A DNA stretch of 64,000 bases from Ailurus styani (lineage: Eukaryota; Chordata; Mammalia; Carnivora; Ailuridae). Positions 33,236 through 44,794 of this stretch are shown here, in pieces; positions within the stretch are counted from its first letter, which is position 1, and each line of letters opens with the position of its first letter. The DNA is taken from the NCBI GenBank assembly GCA_002007465.1, contig LNAC01000745.1, forward strand, positions 234,921 through 298,920. The letters are read 5' to 3'. The notes under the pieces were generated by a model that made no database searches, was not told the origin of the DNA, and saw only the letters and a program-made list of their open reading frames with translations. Both the position numbers and the translations under genes were made by a program.

Positions 33236-33475
33236 AGGCAGCATAGTGTAACACTTATTGGCACTGGCGAGGAAGCCCAACAGACTATCTGAATTCAGGT
33301 CTGCCACTAACAAGCTGTGTGATTTGGAGTCCTTAAATATCTCAGTCACCTCATCTGAAAAATGGGAATAAAAAGAACCCATTTAATTAAACGATTAAAT
33401 ATTTCAGTATTTGTAAAATCCTCTAACCAGAGCCCGGCCCATGGTAAGCATTCCATAAACCCTTGGTTAAATAAA
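33236..33475 (+). mobile_element. MIR, near full length
   Basis: 'gcatagtgtaacacttattg', 'ctgaattcaggtctgccact', 'aacaagctgtgtgatttgga', 'ctcatctgaaaaatgggaat' and 'catggtaagcattccataaa' cover MIR from head to tail. Confidence 0.85.
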
Positions 33476-33650
33476 ATCCACCAATATATAGGAAATGTTC
33501 CCATTTCCCTATTTTGCTTTTAAGCACAGGAAAACCAGACTTAGCCAACACTCTTTTATGGTAACATCTTTGATCGAGCACAAGGCTTTTATAATTAGCA
33601 TCTAGGCAAAAAACTTCTGTAATTTAGCTGCTAATTTTTCTTTTCAGGTA

Positions 33651-33669
33651 TCATATATATTATATATGA
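33651..33669. repeat. AT-rich palindrome
   Basis: Arms 'tcatatata' and 'tatatatga' around a single T. Probably a low-complexity accident. Confidence 0.6.
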
Positions 33670-33734
33670 ATATGTGATCTATATAAATAATATGAAAAGT
33701 TTACTGTAATATGTGCTATATGCACACTTATTTA

Positions 33735-33905
33735 ACAAGCATAGCAGCTTTATGAGAGAGCTATGCTCAGCATCCCCATGTTGTACATCCCAAAACTAAA
33801 AATATAAGTGACCTACGTAAGGTCAGAGAGCTGCATGGAGTGTGGGGACTTGAAATCGGGCAGGCTGGCCTCAAACTCTGCATTCTTAAATACTACACTA
33901 TAGCA
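33735..33905 (-). mobile_element. MIR fragment, antisense
   Basis: 'gtgacctacgtaaggtcaga', 'gagctgcatggagtgtgggg' and 'acttgaaatcgggcaggctg' match reverse MIR. Confidence 0.7.
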
Positions 33906-34509
33906 TATTATACACTAACCACTGAATGCCAGAATATGCTGCCTCTGTCACAGGGTTTTCATCCTTTCTGGTTTTATTTAATATTTATATCACTGGTCGT
34001 TGTCCTAAATTCATCTTAAACAGTGCGTATCTTAAGAGCAGAGATGGTTTATCTACTTTCCTCTGTGTAAAGCCAACCAAAACAACTGGTACAGTTGGTT
34101 AATCACTTCCTAAATTCTTAGTAAAAACAATGACATAATATATTACCCAATCTCAATGACATCACAGAAAAGAAACCAATGCTGAAAACATCTTTTCCTT
34201 CTGAAGTTCCCCTGAATGTGACTGTTGCATTTATGCTACCTTTTTACAAGCTGTTTATATTAGGTTTGTACAAAATATTTGAAAATCCACTTGGATAAAT
34301 TATCCCAAAAGCTAGTAAATGACCCTTTAGTGCTTTTTTGAAAAGACCAGAGCCAGTAGCCAATCTTTACTATCCAAGGGAGAAAAGGAAAAGCAACAAA
34401 ATGACGCTGAAATGGCACACAGGGCCTCTAAAGTTATAATAGAGATGTTTCCGATCTTGTTATTCATACTCTGTCATAGGCAAACGGCTTAAAAACAGAC
34501 AAGGGAGCA
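33906..34509. other. Unique sequence, nothing recognised
   Basis: No feature seen. Confidence 0.45.
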
Positions 34510-34725
34510 TTCAGGCTTCTCGCAAACACAGGTGGGTAGAGCCTCCATCAGCGATGGCTGCAAATGGGAAACTGGGGAGAAGGGGGGGCGGTTGCTTAGC
34601 GCGCATGCGCGGCAGGGCGCAGGTGTGCATCCCCGTGCACGCAGCTATGCAGAGAGCCTGACTCCTCGGAGATTCGCTCACCACCCCCCTGCCTGAGGAC
34701 CCCAGACCCCAGCCCCGTCGCCTTC
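34510..34725. promoter_or_regulatory. Small CpG-dense patch with an NRF1 palindrome
   Basis: Roughly a dozen CpGs in ~215 bp, in a window otherwise poor in CpG outside repeats. GCGCATGCGC at 34601-34610 is a perfect NRF1 core, with GGGGGGGCGG (Sp/KLF-like) just upstream at 34582-34590. This combination is common at TATA-less promoters. The minus-strand open frames at 34511-34868 could be shadows or, less likely, a first exon. No transcript evidence is available. Confidence 0.45.
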
Positions 34726-34859
34726 TCTGTGACACATAGCCCCTCTGAACATACACAGTATTTAGAGCCTGAACTCCCACTTGGCCTAACCACAGACAAA
34801 CGATGCTGTCCCGTTATCTCCTTCTGGGGAAGGCCATCGAGCTCAGTTAAAATGCAGCC

Positions 34860-35090
34860 TGGAGACAAACTTCACAGGTTCACATTCCAGACCTGCCACT
34901 TGCTACCTGGGTGACGCTGACACGCTCCTTAACCCCCTTTAAGCCTCTGCTCCCCTATTGGTGGAAGAAGGAAAATAGTAGTTTCCAGATCCTGAGGTTA
35001 CTGTGAGGATCATTCCCAGCTAATGTGTGTAAAGTGCTAAGGGAAGTGCCTGGGGTGTGGTAAGCGCGGGATAAATGTGAACTATTTCTG
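34860..35090 (+). mobile_element. MIR, near full length
   Basis: 'ttccagacctgccacttgct', 'acctgggtgacgctgacacg', 'aagcctctgctcccctattg' and 'gtgtaaagtgctaagggaag' follow MIR. Confidence 0.8.
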
Positions 35091-36599
35091 CCTCATTAGG
35101 TTGTACATTCCTCCCTTGTACTTCTCTCTATCCTATGCACAGTCAAAGCACAGCAATTTGCATAAAGTGGATAGTGTTAAAAAGGCACATTGTTGCATTT
35201 TTTTCAGGCCTCACTCTCAGGCTTGAGATTTGCAAATCACTGTCAGAGATCCAAGGGCCAGCTGCGTTCCAATCGGCTGGGAAACTTTAAAAATACAGAT
35301 TTCAACCTCCTACCCTGGAGATTCTAATACCAAAAGTCTAAGAGGAGACCCAGGAAAATTCCTAAAATAAAACCAACTCAACAGTCAAGCAAACTCACCA
35401 TGTAACTACAGCTGCCTCACTCAGCAGTCATTCCTTCTGCTTTTATGTAAGGAGATGCTGACCTGAAGCCTAACTCAGAGGAGTGAAGGCTAGGAGGGTG
35501 GAAAAGAAAAAGAAAGCTGGGTAATAGGGAGTAAGGGAATCAGGAAAGGGAGGGGAGTAAGAAGGAGAAATCTACATCCCATCAGTGAAGCCAAAAGCAA
35601 ACTCCTACTGGAGGCCAAGCCACGCAGGGCCCTTGCAATGGCACTCACCCTGGTTAAAATTGACCTTGACCTCGATGGCCACACTTGGTAAAGAGCAGGG
35701 TCAATGATACCATTAGATCTTACAGAGTGTGGCTTTGCCAGACAATAGCAGGGGCCCTGCCCCAGAAAAATCCTGACTGTATGCCAAACACAAAATAGAA
35801 ATTCTGGGCAAAATTCCCAAGTATAACTGGCTCCGACTCTCTCCTCCAACTCTGGCTCTGGCTTCTACTCTATCCCCATTCCCCCCAGGCTGAAGGATCT
35901 TTGAAGTGGCAAATGAAACCAAATACTGTCCTTTACCGGTCATCTGGGCATAAAAATTTCAAACGATGCTTCATGCCCATGTCTGATAGAGTGCTTCTCA
36001 TTTCCCAATCCCTGACAAGCCTAACTATTCCTTTGCGAAAGGGAACAACTAAGAAAAAAAAGTACAAGACATAAAACAGACATAATAGTTTAAAAGAAAG
36101 GGCTCGCCATGAGAATTCAGAACAAATGTCTTCCTATAAAATAATTAATTTACTACGAGGAACATAGAACAGCTTTAGAACATCTATACTATGTGTTTAC
36201 AGTAGAAGTCACCAGAACCTGTTTCTATCAAACCATATCGAACACAGGGATACAATGCACAAATAAAAAAAAAAACAATGAAATTTATAGAGGCTGCCTG
36301 ACAAGTTAGTCATTTAAGAAATTTTAATTTGTAAAGTTGTAGACCAACTAGAAATTCCCCTCAAACTCAGGGAAAGCAGATAAAACATTTTAAATGGTTA
36401 CAGACAAAGGTATGGGGATTTGATAAAGTAAAGGGAATCTAAGAAGAATAAAATAGACATCACTGAAGCAAAGATTAAAGGAATAATAGAAACTGTTTTT
36501 ACCTGAAAAATTGATTTTGAAACAGAAATATTTTGCAAAAAAAAGAAAATGTAATAAAAGAAACTAACACCTAGACATGTATCAACAATTTTTTTCCAT
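35091..36599. other. Unique or unassigned sequence
   Basis: No gene. The minus-strand frames at 35490-35943 (119 and 76 codons) have no domain. The A-rich stretch after about 36000 may be very old L1 but has no diagnostic block. Confidence 0.4.
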
Positions 36600-36735
36600 T
36601 TAAAATGTCCCTCTGTTAATTAAACTTATTGTGGTAATTACTTCACAATTTATGTAAGTCAAGTCACTATGCCACACACCTTTAACTTAGCGCTGTATGT
36701 CAATTACATCTCAATAAAACTAGGGGAAAAAAGAA
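36600..36735 (+). mobile_element. Old L1 3' end
   Basis: 'ttattgtggtaattacttca', 'caatttatgtaagtcaagtc' and 'tgtcaattacatctcaataa' then an A-rich tail: the standard 3' terminus of old mammalian L1. Confidence 0.8.
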
Positions 36736-37307
36736 AACTCTAGAGTGCTTACCAGAATGTGAGATGTTAGGCATTAAAGGCTGCACATTTGTAATAAAAA
36801 CAAAATTCAATTAAATAAAAATAAGTAAAATATCCCTCAAACGTTCTGACAGGTGGGTTCACAGATACATAGAAATAGCCACAGTACGCAAACACTCACA
36901 CACACAAAAAGGAACAGAAATCAGAGAGACATTTGCCTTCTTTGTAATACTAAATGAAACAATGACCACAAAGACTACCACATTTTGAAAAATAGTGACT
37001 TCAACTCAAGTTTTTTATCAAATCTAAAAGAAACAAGATAGGTCATAAATATGCAAGAGATGAGACAATATACCACTATGTATCACTTATGAGAGAATTA
37101 CTCCAAGACATATTCCAGCTAATAGATGAATTAAAATAAGCCTATTTGATTCAGAATTTCAGTAGACTAAATCTAGTAATAGTTCCAGATATTTTGAGAT
37201 TTTCTGAGCACCAAGTTCCCATGAACCCTGACTTCAATTCAAGCCCCTCAAATATCTGTATCCTAAGAATAAGGGCAAAAGCATATTAATTAGAGTAAGT
37301 GCTTACT
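36736..37307. other. Unassigned A-rich sequence
   Basis: Possibly old L1, but no diagnostic segment is visible. Confidence 0.35.
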
Positions 37308-37500
37308 GGGGTATCTGCATGGCTCAGTTGGTTAAGAGTACCACTCTTGATTTAGGCTTGGGTCATGATCTCTGGATTGTGAGACTAAGCCCCGTATTAG
37401 CTTAAGATTCTCTCTCTCCGTCTCCTCTGGTCCCTCCCTGCCTTTTTTCCCCTCTAAAATAGATAGATAAATAAATAAACAAATAGATAAATACATACAT
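37308..37500 (+). mobile_element. Can-SINE, old type
   Basis: 'ggggtatctgcatggctcag', 'gtaccactcttgatttaggc', 'gattgtgagactaagccccg' and 'gcttaagattctctctctcc'. The tail has turned into GATA/ATAC repeats. Confidence 0.92.
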
Positions 37501-37527
37501 ACATACATACATACATACTTACTTACA
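37460..37527. repeat. GATA/AAAT/ATAC compound microsatellite at a SINE tail
   Basis: 'atagatagataaataaataa', then 'atacatacatac' and 'acttacttac' units, about 65 bp. Confidence 0.9.
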
Positions 37528-37539
37528 TGTTAGACATAT

Positions 37540-37735
37540 TATATTCATTATCCCAAATCTTTTCAATCACCCTGCAATAGATCCCATTTTCTACTCTCCA
37601 GAGATTAAAAAAAGTCAAACTTAGGGCGATTACATGACTTTCCAAATACATTCCATTACTAAGTGACAGGGTTAGTAGTCAATTACAAATTCTTGTTTCC
37701 AAAACTCAAGCATTTTCTACTGTCCTATTCTACCT
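37540..37735 (-). mobile_element. MIR, antisense
   Basis: 'attatcccaaatcttttcaa', 'cctgcaatagatcccatttt', 'attacatgactttccaaata' and 'ctaagtgacagggttagtag' fit reverse MIR. Confidence 0.65.
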
Positions 37736-38376
37736 CCCCAGGAACCACAAGTCTATCTGTTGGGAGTGGGGATTTGGCTGTGATTTGGCTTTGGTTAGAG
37801 GAAAGAAAAGCAAGTGACTATACGCTACTCCTCAGCACACACTGCCCTCCCGGTATGGATGCATGACAATATGCATGGAGCACTGCCAGGCAAGGAAGTG
37901 TGCCTGAGCACCAGTGTCTAGATCTGGGGGGCAGGGGGGGGCGGCAGGAAGGCTTCATGACACAGACATGACTACATGGTTAAACTCAATCTCTAAGTCA
38001 TCTGAAGCCCAGTCACCCAAAGTCTCACCCTAAGTCACATGGTTGGTCTTTCTGACGTAGCCAGAAAATAGGGCTGAACACTAGCAGGTGTGGTCCTCTC
38101 CATCTTAAGATCCAGTGTGACCAGCTGTGGCGTAAACGAAGCTATTCCCTTAGATAAGACACAGAGTATAACCTAGAAGTCCCTCTTTTCTTTGATTCCC
38201 AATCAACATGAGCCAAAACATGTCCTTACTGAGTTTGGTTCTCTGACATAGCTGAAAGAATCTGAACTTCTCATCGTTTTGTATTTTACTTTCTGTGTCT
38301 GCAATTATTCTCTAATTACTCCAGTAACAATAAGGCAGATTAATATCATGATGACAAAATATACTTTATTCATTTG
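37736..38376. other. Unique sequence; G-rich run at 37.93 kb
   Basis: A run of G6, CA, G8 at 37926-37941 is the only notable point. Confidence 0.45.
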
Positions 38377-38387
38377 AATATATTCCA

Positions 38388-38509
38388 GGGGCACTTGGGT
38401 GGCTCAGTCAGGCGAGCATCTGACTCTTGATCTCACCTCAGTCTTGATTTCAGAGTCAAGAGCTCAAGCCCTGCATTGGGCTCCATGCTGGGTGTGGAGC
38501 CTACTTAAA
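38388..38509 (+). mobile_element. Can-SINE, short old type
   Basis: Only ~122 bp: 'ggggcacttgggtggctcag', 'gagcatctgactcttgatct', then 'tgctgggtgtggagcctact' and A-tail without the CT-rich body. The AT-rich TSD 'aatatattcca' lies at 38377-38387, with a near copy at 38510-38523. Confidence 0.93.
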
Positions 38510-38632
38510 AAATATATATTCCATGCTTTCCATTTCTTCCAAATTTTATTCTGCAGTATAGGGTATACTACTCAGAATCCCTAATGTACTTCCAAGACAG
38601 AGAAAGAATAGAGACAAGAGTAATTAGACTAT

Positions 38633-38829
38633 AGGATGCCTGGCTGGTTCAGTTGGTTAAGCAACTGCCTTCTGCTCAGGTAATGATCTCAGATCCTGAG
38701 ATCAAGTCCGGAATGGGCTCCCTGCTCAGCAGGGAGTCTGGTTCTCCCTCTCCCTCTGCCTGCTGCTCTGCCTGCTTGTGCTGTCTCTCTCTCTCTGTCA
38801 AATAAATAAAATCTTTTTTAAAAAAAGAA
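38633..38829 (+). mobile_element. Can-SINE, intermediate type
   Basis: 'ggatgcctggctggttcagt' and 'tctgcctgctgctctgcctg'. TSD 'taattagactat' at 38621-38632 and 38830-38841. Confidence 0.96.
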
Positions 38830-38877
38830 TAATTAGACTATGAATATGAAGGAATACAGGAAATGACTTACCTTTTT

Positions 38878-38990
38878 GTTCATTTGACAAATGAGGAGAT
38901 AGAGGCTCAGAGCAGGAAGCACCCAAGGTTACACAGCTACTGATTCACGAAACTTGAACCATAACTGAATTCTACTGATGTGACCTCTTG
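38878..38990 (-). mobile_element. MIR fragment, antisense
   Basis: 'catttgacaaatgaggagat', 'agaggctcagagcaggaagc' and 'cccaaggttacacagctact' match reverse MIR. Confidence 0.8.
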
Positions 38991-39064
38991 GTAATTTCCC
39001 CAACTGTATATATGAATCTCTTGTCACAATGTGCATTTAACTTGCTTCGTACTTTTGATATCTG

Positions 39065-39290
39065 TGTCATGGTTAAAAATGTGGATTCTGCAAGACTTCA
39101 CTATGTGTGAATCCTGGTTTCATCACTTTAGAGTTATGCATACTAGAGATGGTCACTTAACCTCTCTATATCAATGTCCTCATTTGTAAAATAATAATAT
39201 GTATCTCACAGGGATACACAGGGATATCAGAGTTAAATAAGCTTATATAAGTAGAGGACCTAAACCTGTGCTAGTCATGTGTGAATGGGC
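39065..39290 (+). mobile_element. MIR, near full length
   Basis: 'catggttaaaaatgtggatt', 'gtgaatcctggtttcatcac', 'gtcacttaacctctctatat' and 'cctcatttgtaaaataataa' in MIR order. Confidence 0.85.
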
Positions 39291-39930
39291 TATGTTGTCA
39301 CTGTTGTTAATCTTAATCCAAGGGCTATGTTCAATAAAAAAATACATGTAATTGCAAACATTATAAGGAAGCTTTGTTACCTATCTCCTCAGCTGTTTAT
39401 TTCTCATCTCAGGAGAGAAATCTTGAAGTCTTCCCCTTACTGGAATGCCTAGGCACATATCTTTAATAAGGGGGGGAAAGGACCCCAATATAAAATAATA
39501 AGAATAGAGAATGTGTACAGGGAGGTGATAAATAGAGTACCTGGCATATTGTGGATCTCAATAAATTAGTATCCTCCAACTCCATCAACATTTTCCTGCA
39601 CAATGCTTGACATGCTTTCCAGAGAACTTTCTTTTTACTCATTTAGTTCTTATTGAGCCAGAAGCTACGTAAGCCAGAAGTCAACCTAATTCGTGTGACA
39701 ACTGGGAATGCACAAATTCTGGTAATGACAGCCAGGGCTGTTCTCCATCAAAGCATCATTCATTTCGGTTAAGAAATGAGGTCATAAGAAAACCTGGGAA
39801 TTTGTAGAAATCCCTGGTTGGCCAGCAGATAAAGCCATTGTTAGCAATTAACACTTTGCATGAATTATTTTTCCTACGTTAGTGCTTTTTCTCTAATGCT
39901 TGTACCTAGTGTCCTAGGAATGGGACAAAA
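39291..39930. other. Unique sequence, nothing recognised
   Basis: No feature seen. Confidence 0.45.
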
Positions 39931-39944
39931 AAGTTGCAAGAATA

Positions 39945-40130
39945 GGGGAGCCCGGGTGGTCCAGTTGGTTGAGTGTCTGCCTTCGGTGCAGGTCCTGAGA
40001 TGGAGTCCCGAGTCAGGCTCCCTGCTCAGTGAGGAGTCTGTTTCTCCCTCTCCCCTGCCCCCATACCTGCTTGTGTGCGCTCACTCCCTCTCTCTTTCAA
40101 ATAAATAAATAAAATCCTTTTTAAAAAAAG
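39945..40130 (+). mobile_element. Can-SINE, intermediate type
   Basis: 'ggggagcccgggtggtccag' and 'ttggttgagtgtctgccttc', with a short internal deletion after 'gcaggtcctgagatggagtc'. TSD 'aagttgcaagaata' / 'aagttgtaagaata' (39931-39944, 40131-40144). Confidence 0.97.
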
Positions 40131-40180
40131 AAGTTGTAAGAATACAAGGTATCATAAATATATTGAAAAACTCTAGAGTG

Positions 40181-40397
40181 GGGCACCTGGGTGGCTCAGT
40201 GGGTTAAAGCCTCTGCTTTCGGCTCAGGTCATGATCTCAGCGTCCTGGGATCGAGGCCCACATCAGACTCCCTGCTCAGTGGGGAGCCTGCCTCCTCCTC
40301 TCCCTGTCTCTCTGCCTGCCTCTCTGCCTACTTGTGGTCTCTCTCTCTGTGTCAAATAAATAAATAAATAATCTTAAAAAAAAAAAAAAAAAGAAAA
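40181..40397 (+). mobile_element. Can-SINE, young type
   Basis: Complete young copy with a long A-rich tail. Perfect 16-bp TSD 'gaaaaactctagagtg' (40165-40180, 40398-40413). Confidence 0.98.
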
Positions 40398-40413
40398 GAA
40401 AAACTCTAGAGTG

Positions 40414-40989
40414 ATTATAAGCAGTTCCTGAGTAAGACAGAGGACAAGAGGGGAAGGCTGAGGAGAGGGGACAGAGCATCCCAAAACTTAAAGTGGCAAA
40501 GGAAACACCAGACATTTCTATTATGTCTCAATAAAACTGGAACTTCCACATATTCTTGGGGGGAAGGGCTGCTCTTGCTCCTCAGTCTCATTTAAGCCTG
40601 CATGAGATGATTTTTCAAATGGCCCGAGTCCTGTCCAGGCCACTCTGTTGCTCTCCAAATGCCTGGCTCTAGCACTCATCTTCGCACTGGAGCCTTCTTG
40701 ATTCACTTATTCTCTTCTCCCTGTTCTTTGAGCCTTGTCTCCAGGGAACTCTGCTTCAGAACAGCAGGGCTTTCTTGCTCATCATCTTGAAACACTGTCA
40801 TGCATCAGCAGGCAGGCTTCACCACTGGTGAGCTGACCTGATGGAGGGAAAAAATAAAAATGTGCTCTGCGCTCTTCACTCCTCTTCATGGGAGAGTGGT
40901 GACATCTGCTAGGTATGCTTCTTGCATTTAAAATGGTTTTCGAACTACTCCTTCCAATCAGCTTTGGCCATGAAGAAAGGAATGGAGAT
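40414..40989. other. Unique sequence with a scrap of L1 3' end
   Basis: 'ctattatgtctcaataaaac' at about 40518 is a possible very short L1 terminus. Nothing else is seen. Confidence 0.4.
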
Positions 40990-41165
40990 AGAGAGTCCTA
41001 AACTCTATTACAAATCCAACACTGGCCTTGTCCCCTTGGGAAAGCCACAGATGCTCAGACTCTCTGTCTATAAATTGGTGATAATTACACTTACATCTCA
41101 GGATAATTGTGAGGATTAAGTGAGATAATGTTAATAGTGTAATTTAGGAAATGTGCTGGCATTTA
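40990..41165 (+). mobile_element. MIR
   Basis: 'ctgtctataaattggtgata', 'cttacatctcaggataattg' and 'tgaggattaagtgagataat' match the MIR 3' half. Confidence 0.78.
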
Positions 41166-42300
41166 ATGTACATAGACAATATATACATGTATATAAAAAA
41201 AATATTTTAGTCAACACAAAGGTCAATGTTGCTGTAGTGGAGAGAATTTTCTTGGAGTGGCAACTCCTGTTGAGAAAACAGCATCATCCCCACCAACTGG
41301 TTGTAGCAGGGATGGTCTCTTGGCTTCGGTTGGGCAAATTGTACAGCAAATCATATTCTGTCTCCCAGGAATTAAGAAATAGAAACCACAGAAACCAATT
41401 CATTTAGTTGTAGGAAGCTGAGTGGAGAGGTCATAAAAATATGGGGACCAAGGTCACTAGAGTGGATAAACAGATGAGTGAGAAGAAAAGGCAGCAGATA
41501 GAAAGAGAGGAGATCAAAACAGAAACAAAGCAGAAGTAAATGATATATGTAAAGAGAAGACGGAGAAATCATGCAGCCCATCTATATGACCTGGATCTAT
41601 ACAAAGAATATACATTATGCTTTTTAAGAGTTTCAGTGTAAACACACAAACCCCTAGGTAGACACTGAAACAAAATCTGAGTCACACAAACACAGGGAGG
41701 AAGATTGAGTGAGAGATGTATCCGTGGCCCTATAAACACAGACAGAACCTCTAGTCCTCCAGCCTCCCTCCATGCTGCGGCAGACTGGTATCACTTTGCC
41801 AAGACAGAGAAATAGATCAGTGTCTCCGGAGGGGCCATGAGAGAAGAAATCAAATTGGGTGAAGGAAAGTGGCCTATTTGGGGACTGCACCCAAAAAAGC
41901 AAAAACAGGAACCTCAGTAAAGAACCAAAGGCATTGCAATCTAAATTCATAACATAGATTCCTCCCCTTACAATCATCACTCTCCTGGGCTCAAAGCCTC
42001 GGCCTCTCATACAGAGGCAGACAAGTCTCAAGAGCTTTAGGGGGAAATACATCAATCAAGGCATTCTTTGGTTAATGTGAAGAACATGAAGATGTTGGTG
42101 AGGCTGGTGGCCTGTTATTACCATCAGTAGTAATATATGCTTCTACAGAAGTGCTCAGATTAGGGGAATTTTATAAAAACAGCACCATATTATTATATAT
42201 TATAATGAGGAAGGAAGTGGGGGGGGAGGAATTTTTAGAAAGTAGGATGACAAAGAGATTAAATATTTCCCTATGGGATGCCAAAAGGAACAAAATTGAT
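41166..42300. other. Unique sequence, nothing recognised
   Basis: The 133-codon minus-strand frame at 41654-42055 has no recognisable domain or signal and is not called. Confidence 0.45.
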
Positions 42301-42310
42301 CAGAAATTGG

Positions 42311-42508
42311 GGGGCGCCTGGGTGGCTCAGTGGGTTAACACCTCTGCCTTCGGCTCAGGTCATGATCTCAGGGTCCTGGGATCGAGCCCTGCATCAGGCT
42401 CCCTGCTCAGTGGAGAGCCTGCGTCCTCCTCTTTCTCTGCCTGCCTCTCTGCCTACTTGTGATCTGATCTCTCTCTGTGTGTCAAATAAATAAATAAAAT
42501 CTTTAAAA
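42311..42508 (+). mobile_element. Can-SINE, young type
   Basis: 'ggggcgcctgggtggctcag', 'tgggttaacacctctgcctt' and a body with duplicated 'gatct'. Short TSD 'aaattgg'. Confidence 0.96.
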
Positions 42509-42539
42509 AAATTGGTAAAAGGGGGATGACAGTGTAATG

Positions 42540-42760
42540 GAGGTACTGTGTATTCCCGGCTCCACCATGTGGAGGACCTAAGGTCATCACAGCGAGGTGA
42601 CCAGGAGCAAACTACACTTCTGCTCTGTGCCTCGTTTTCCTCATGGATAAAATGGGGATAATAATGATAAAAGATTTACCTCCTAGGGTTGTTTCAGCAA
42701 TTAGATGAGAGTTGTGTAGCACCTGGCACCTACCTCCCCTCAGTACAATCAGCTGGGATT
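42540..42760 (+). mobile_element. MIR
   Basis: 'tgctctgtgcctcgttttcc', 'tcatggataaaatggggata' and 'cctcctagggttgtttcagc' are MIR core and 3' sequence. Confidence 0.85.
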
Positions 42761-43499
42761 GCTGGCTTTAGCTAGGCTTTCCCTGAAAATGGCAATGAGA
42801 TTAGGATTTGCATACAAGCGGTTTATTTGGGAGGTGATCTCAGCAAGCACTGGTAGGGGACTGTAGAAGTGAGACAAAAAAGGTAAGAAAGCCCAAACAG
42901 GGAGCCTTAATGAGTAGTTATCACGGTGGGCAACTGTGATTCAATTGTACAACAGGCCAAGTGCCTCTCGGTCATGGCATTTCAGACAATGGGAGAGACA
43001 TATGGGGGCATGGGAGCCATCTTGTTATCCCAGAACTGTCACTACAATGGGGCGCGACCAACCTGCCTTTGATGAACTCTGACTAGTGTTTTTATTAGGA
43101 GAAATGAAATATCTACAACTATAGCTTTGGGTTTGAAATTATGATGAATAAAAATTCCAAGCAACCTAGTTGTTTCCGTGAAGCACATACATCTAGTGGA
43201 AGGAAATCACTGAATTCCCAAAGGGAAATGAATATCCTTTAACTTTCTAAACACACTGAAGCAAGGGCTTAGTGAATGTAACCTGGGGTTGCCCATGGCT
43301 TTTACGCAGGCTTTAAGGACCGTGGAGCCACCCTAATATTTAATAACCCATATTTCACTGGACCTCCATCCCCCCTTTCAAAGTTTTGTTCTATTTCTTC
43401 ATTCTATTATTTGTGGATGAGAGTTCTTATATTTGTGTCTGAATCTTGTCAGTTGACAACTCAAACCTACTACAGAGCACCTCCCTTCTGGCAAGGTGG
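42761..43499. other. Unassigned sequence
   Basis: About 42800-43060 ('cggtttatttgggaggtgat' and onward) may be an old interspersed repeat, but I cannot name it. No gene is seen. Confidence 0.4.
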
Positions 43500-44645
43500 C
43501 TCTTTTCAACTGTAAAAACATTGATGTCTCTTCCAAAGTAACTGCCTCCAGATGCTCCCAAATGTATTTTCTCCAGCTTCCCTATAGGATTGCATTCTCT
43601 GCACACTCTATGCTACTGTTGTGTTCTGGCAACTCTGCAATGAACACCCTTCTCCCTTCTCTGTGTCTCTCTCCACTGCCTGACACTAAAGCAGAAAAGC
43701 CTTGGTCTTTTGGTCTCATGGAGTCTCCCTTTCTGAGCAGTTTCTTCAGCTTTCCACAACAAACACTTTATCCACAGGACCCAGGCACATAGACCCCACA
43801 CAACTCCTTTCCTCACTTCCTCCGCGACACCTCTCCTTCTACTCTTCTCTCACTCATCTCCAGCCACATTGGCCTCCTTGACGTTTCTAGAAAACACGGG
43901 AAGCTCTCCCCAGCTTTCGTAACTTCATGCTCGCCCTTCCCTCTGCCTGGAATGTTCTTCCCTAACGTCCCCAAAGCTGACTCCTTCCTGCTATCAGATT
44001 CCAGCTTAAACATCATCCTTACCATTGGTGCTAAAACGTCTGCTGTCGGCTCAACACCAAACCACCACACCCCCCAAAAGCTAAGAACTATATTTCCCAG
44101 GATCCCCTTTTCTGTATGCTTCTGCTTTAGGATTCCCCATGGAGAAGAATCTGAGCAAGATTTAAGAGACAGAGGTCATTATTCTTGGAAGGCTGGGAGA
44201 GTCAGTCTCACTTCACAGCCCGAGAAGAGCCCTTCAAGAGCAGTCTCATGCTACTTCTTGAACTTTGCTTTGATCTCTGGCTTTCCCAAACAGGCCAGTG
44301 ACTGCTTCTCTGATTCCCGGTCTGAAGCTTTCCAGACCTCCACTCTCCAGTTCTTCCCACACTCACTTGACTCCTATTCCTACAATGCTTGAATTGCCTC
44401 TCTTTCCTGTGGGGAAACCAAGCTGATCCACCACCTCTCTGAAGTAGCTCCCAATCATTTGCTATGTCACCCCTGGCCTTAATTCTCTCCCTAGCACGTC
44501 TCACTAATATTTTACTTGTTCATTTATTTGCTCTCTATCCCTGTTGCTGCCTGACCCCTATGCTACAAGGCACAAATGGGAACTTTGGCCGTTTTGTTCA
44601 CTGGTCTACCTCCAGTGCATGGCTTATAATAAAATTCTACCTTTG
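43500..44645 (-). mobile_element. L2 LINE, antisense, with an unassigned internal stretch
   Basis: L2 blocks in antisense order: 'ccctctgcctggaatgttct' near 43941, 'attccagcttaaacatcatc' near 44000, 'ctctctgaagtagctcccaa' near 44435 and 'ttttgttcactggtctacct' near 44592. About 44035-44390 does not fit L2 and may be a separate old insertion. The open frames here (98 and 146 codons, and the minus-strand ones) are L2 sequence, not genes. Confidence 0.75.
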
Positions 44646-44794
44646 AATAGAAGTTTTAATAGCTTCATAATTATAGAACTGATAAGATAGGAGTACAGGA
44701 ATAAGAAGGATATCATTACCTGAGAATCCCAATAAATATATTCATATATAGAATAGAAACCAAGATGATTTTTACTTCCTTTGCAAAGGGAGTA

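Noticed and set aside
33651..33669. AT palindrome as a regulatory site
   Set aside because: Low-complexity AT sequence readily makes such palindromes by chance.
34511..34868. Overlapping minus-strand frames at the CpG patch as a first coding exon
   Set aside because: No convincing start context or downstream splice donor and exon chain; kept only as a possible promoter.
41654..42055. 133-codon minus-strand open frame
   Set aside because: No recognisable motif. Length is within chance for a 64-kb window.
43952..44392. 146-codon open frame
   Set aside because: It overlaps an antisense L2 and an unassigned repeat-like segment.
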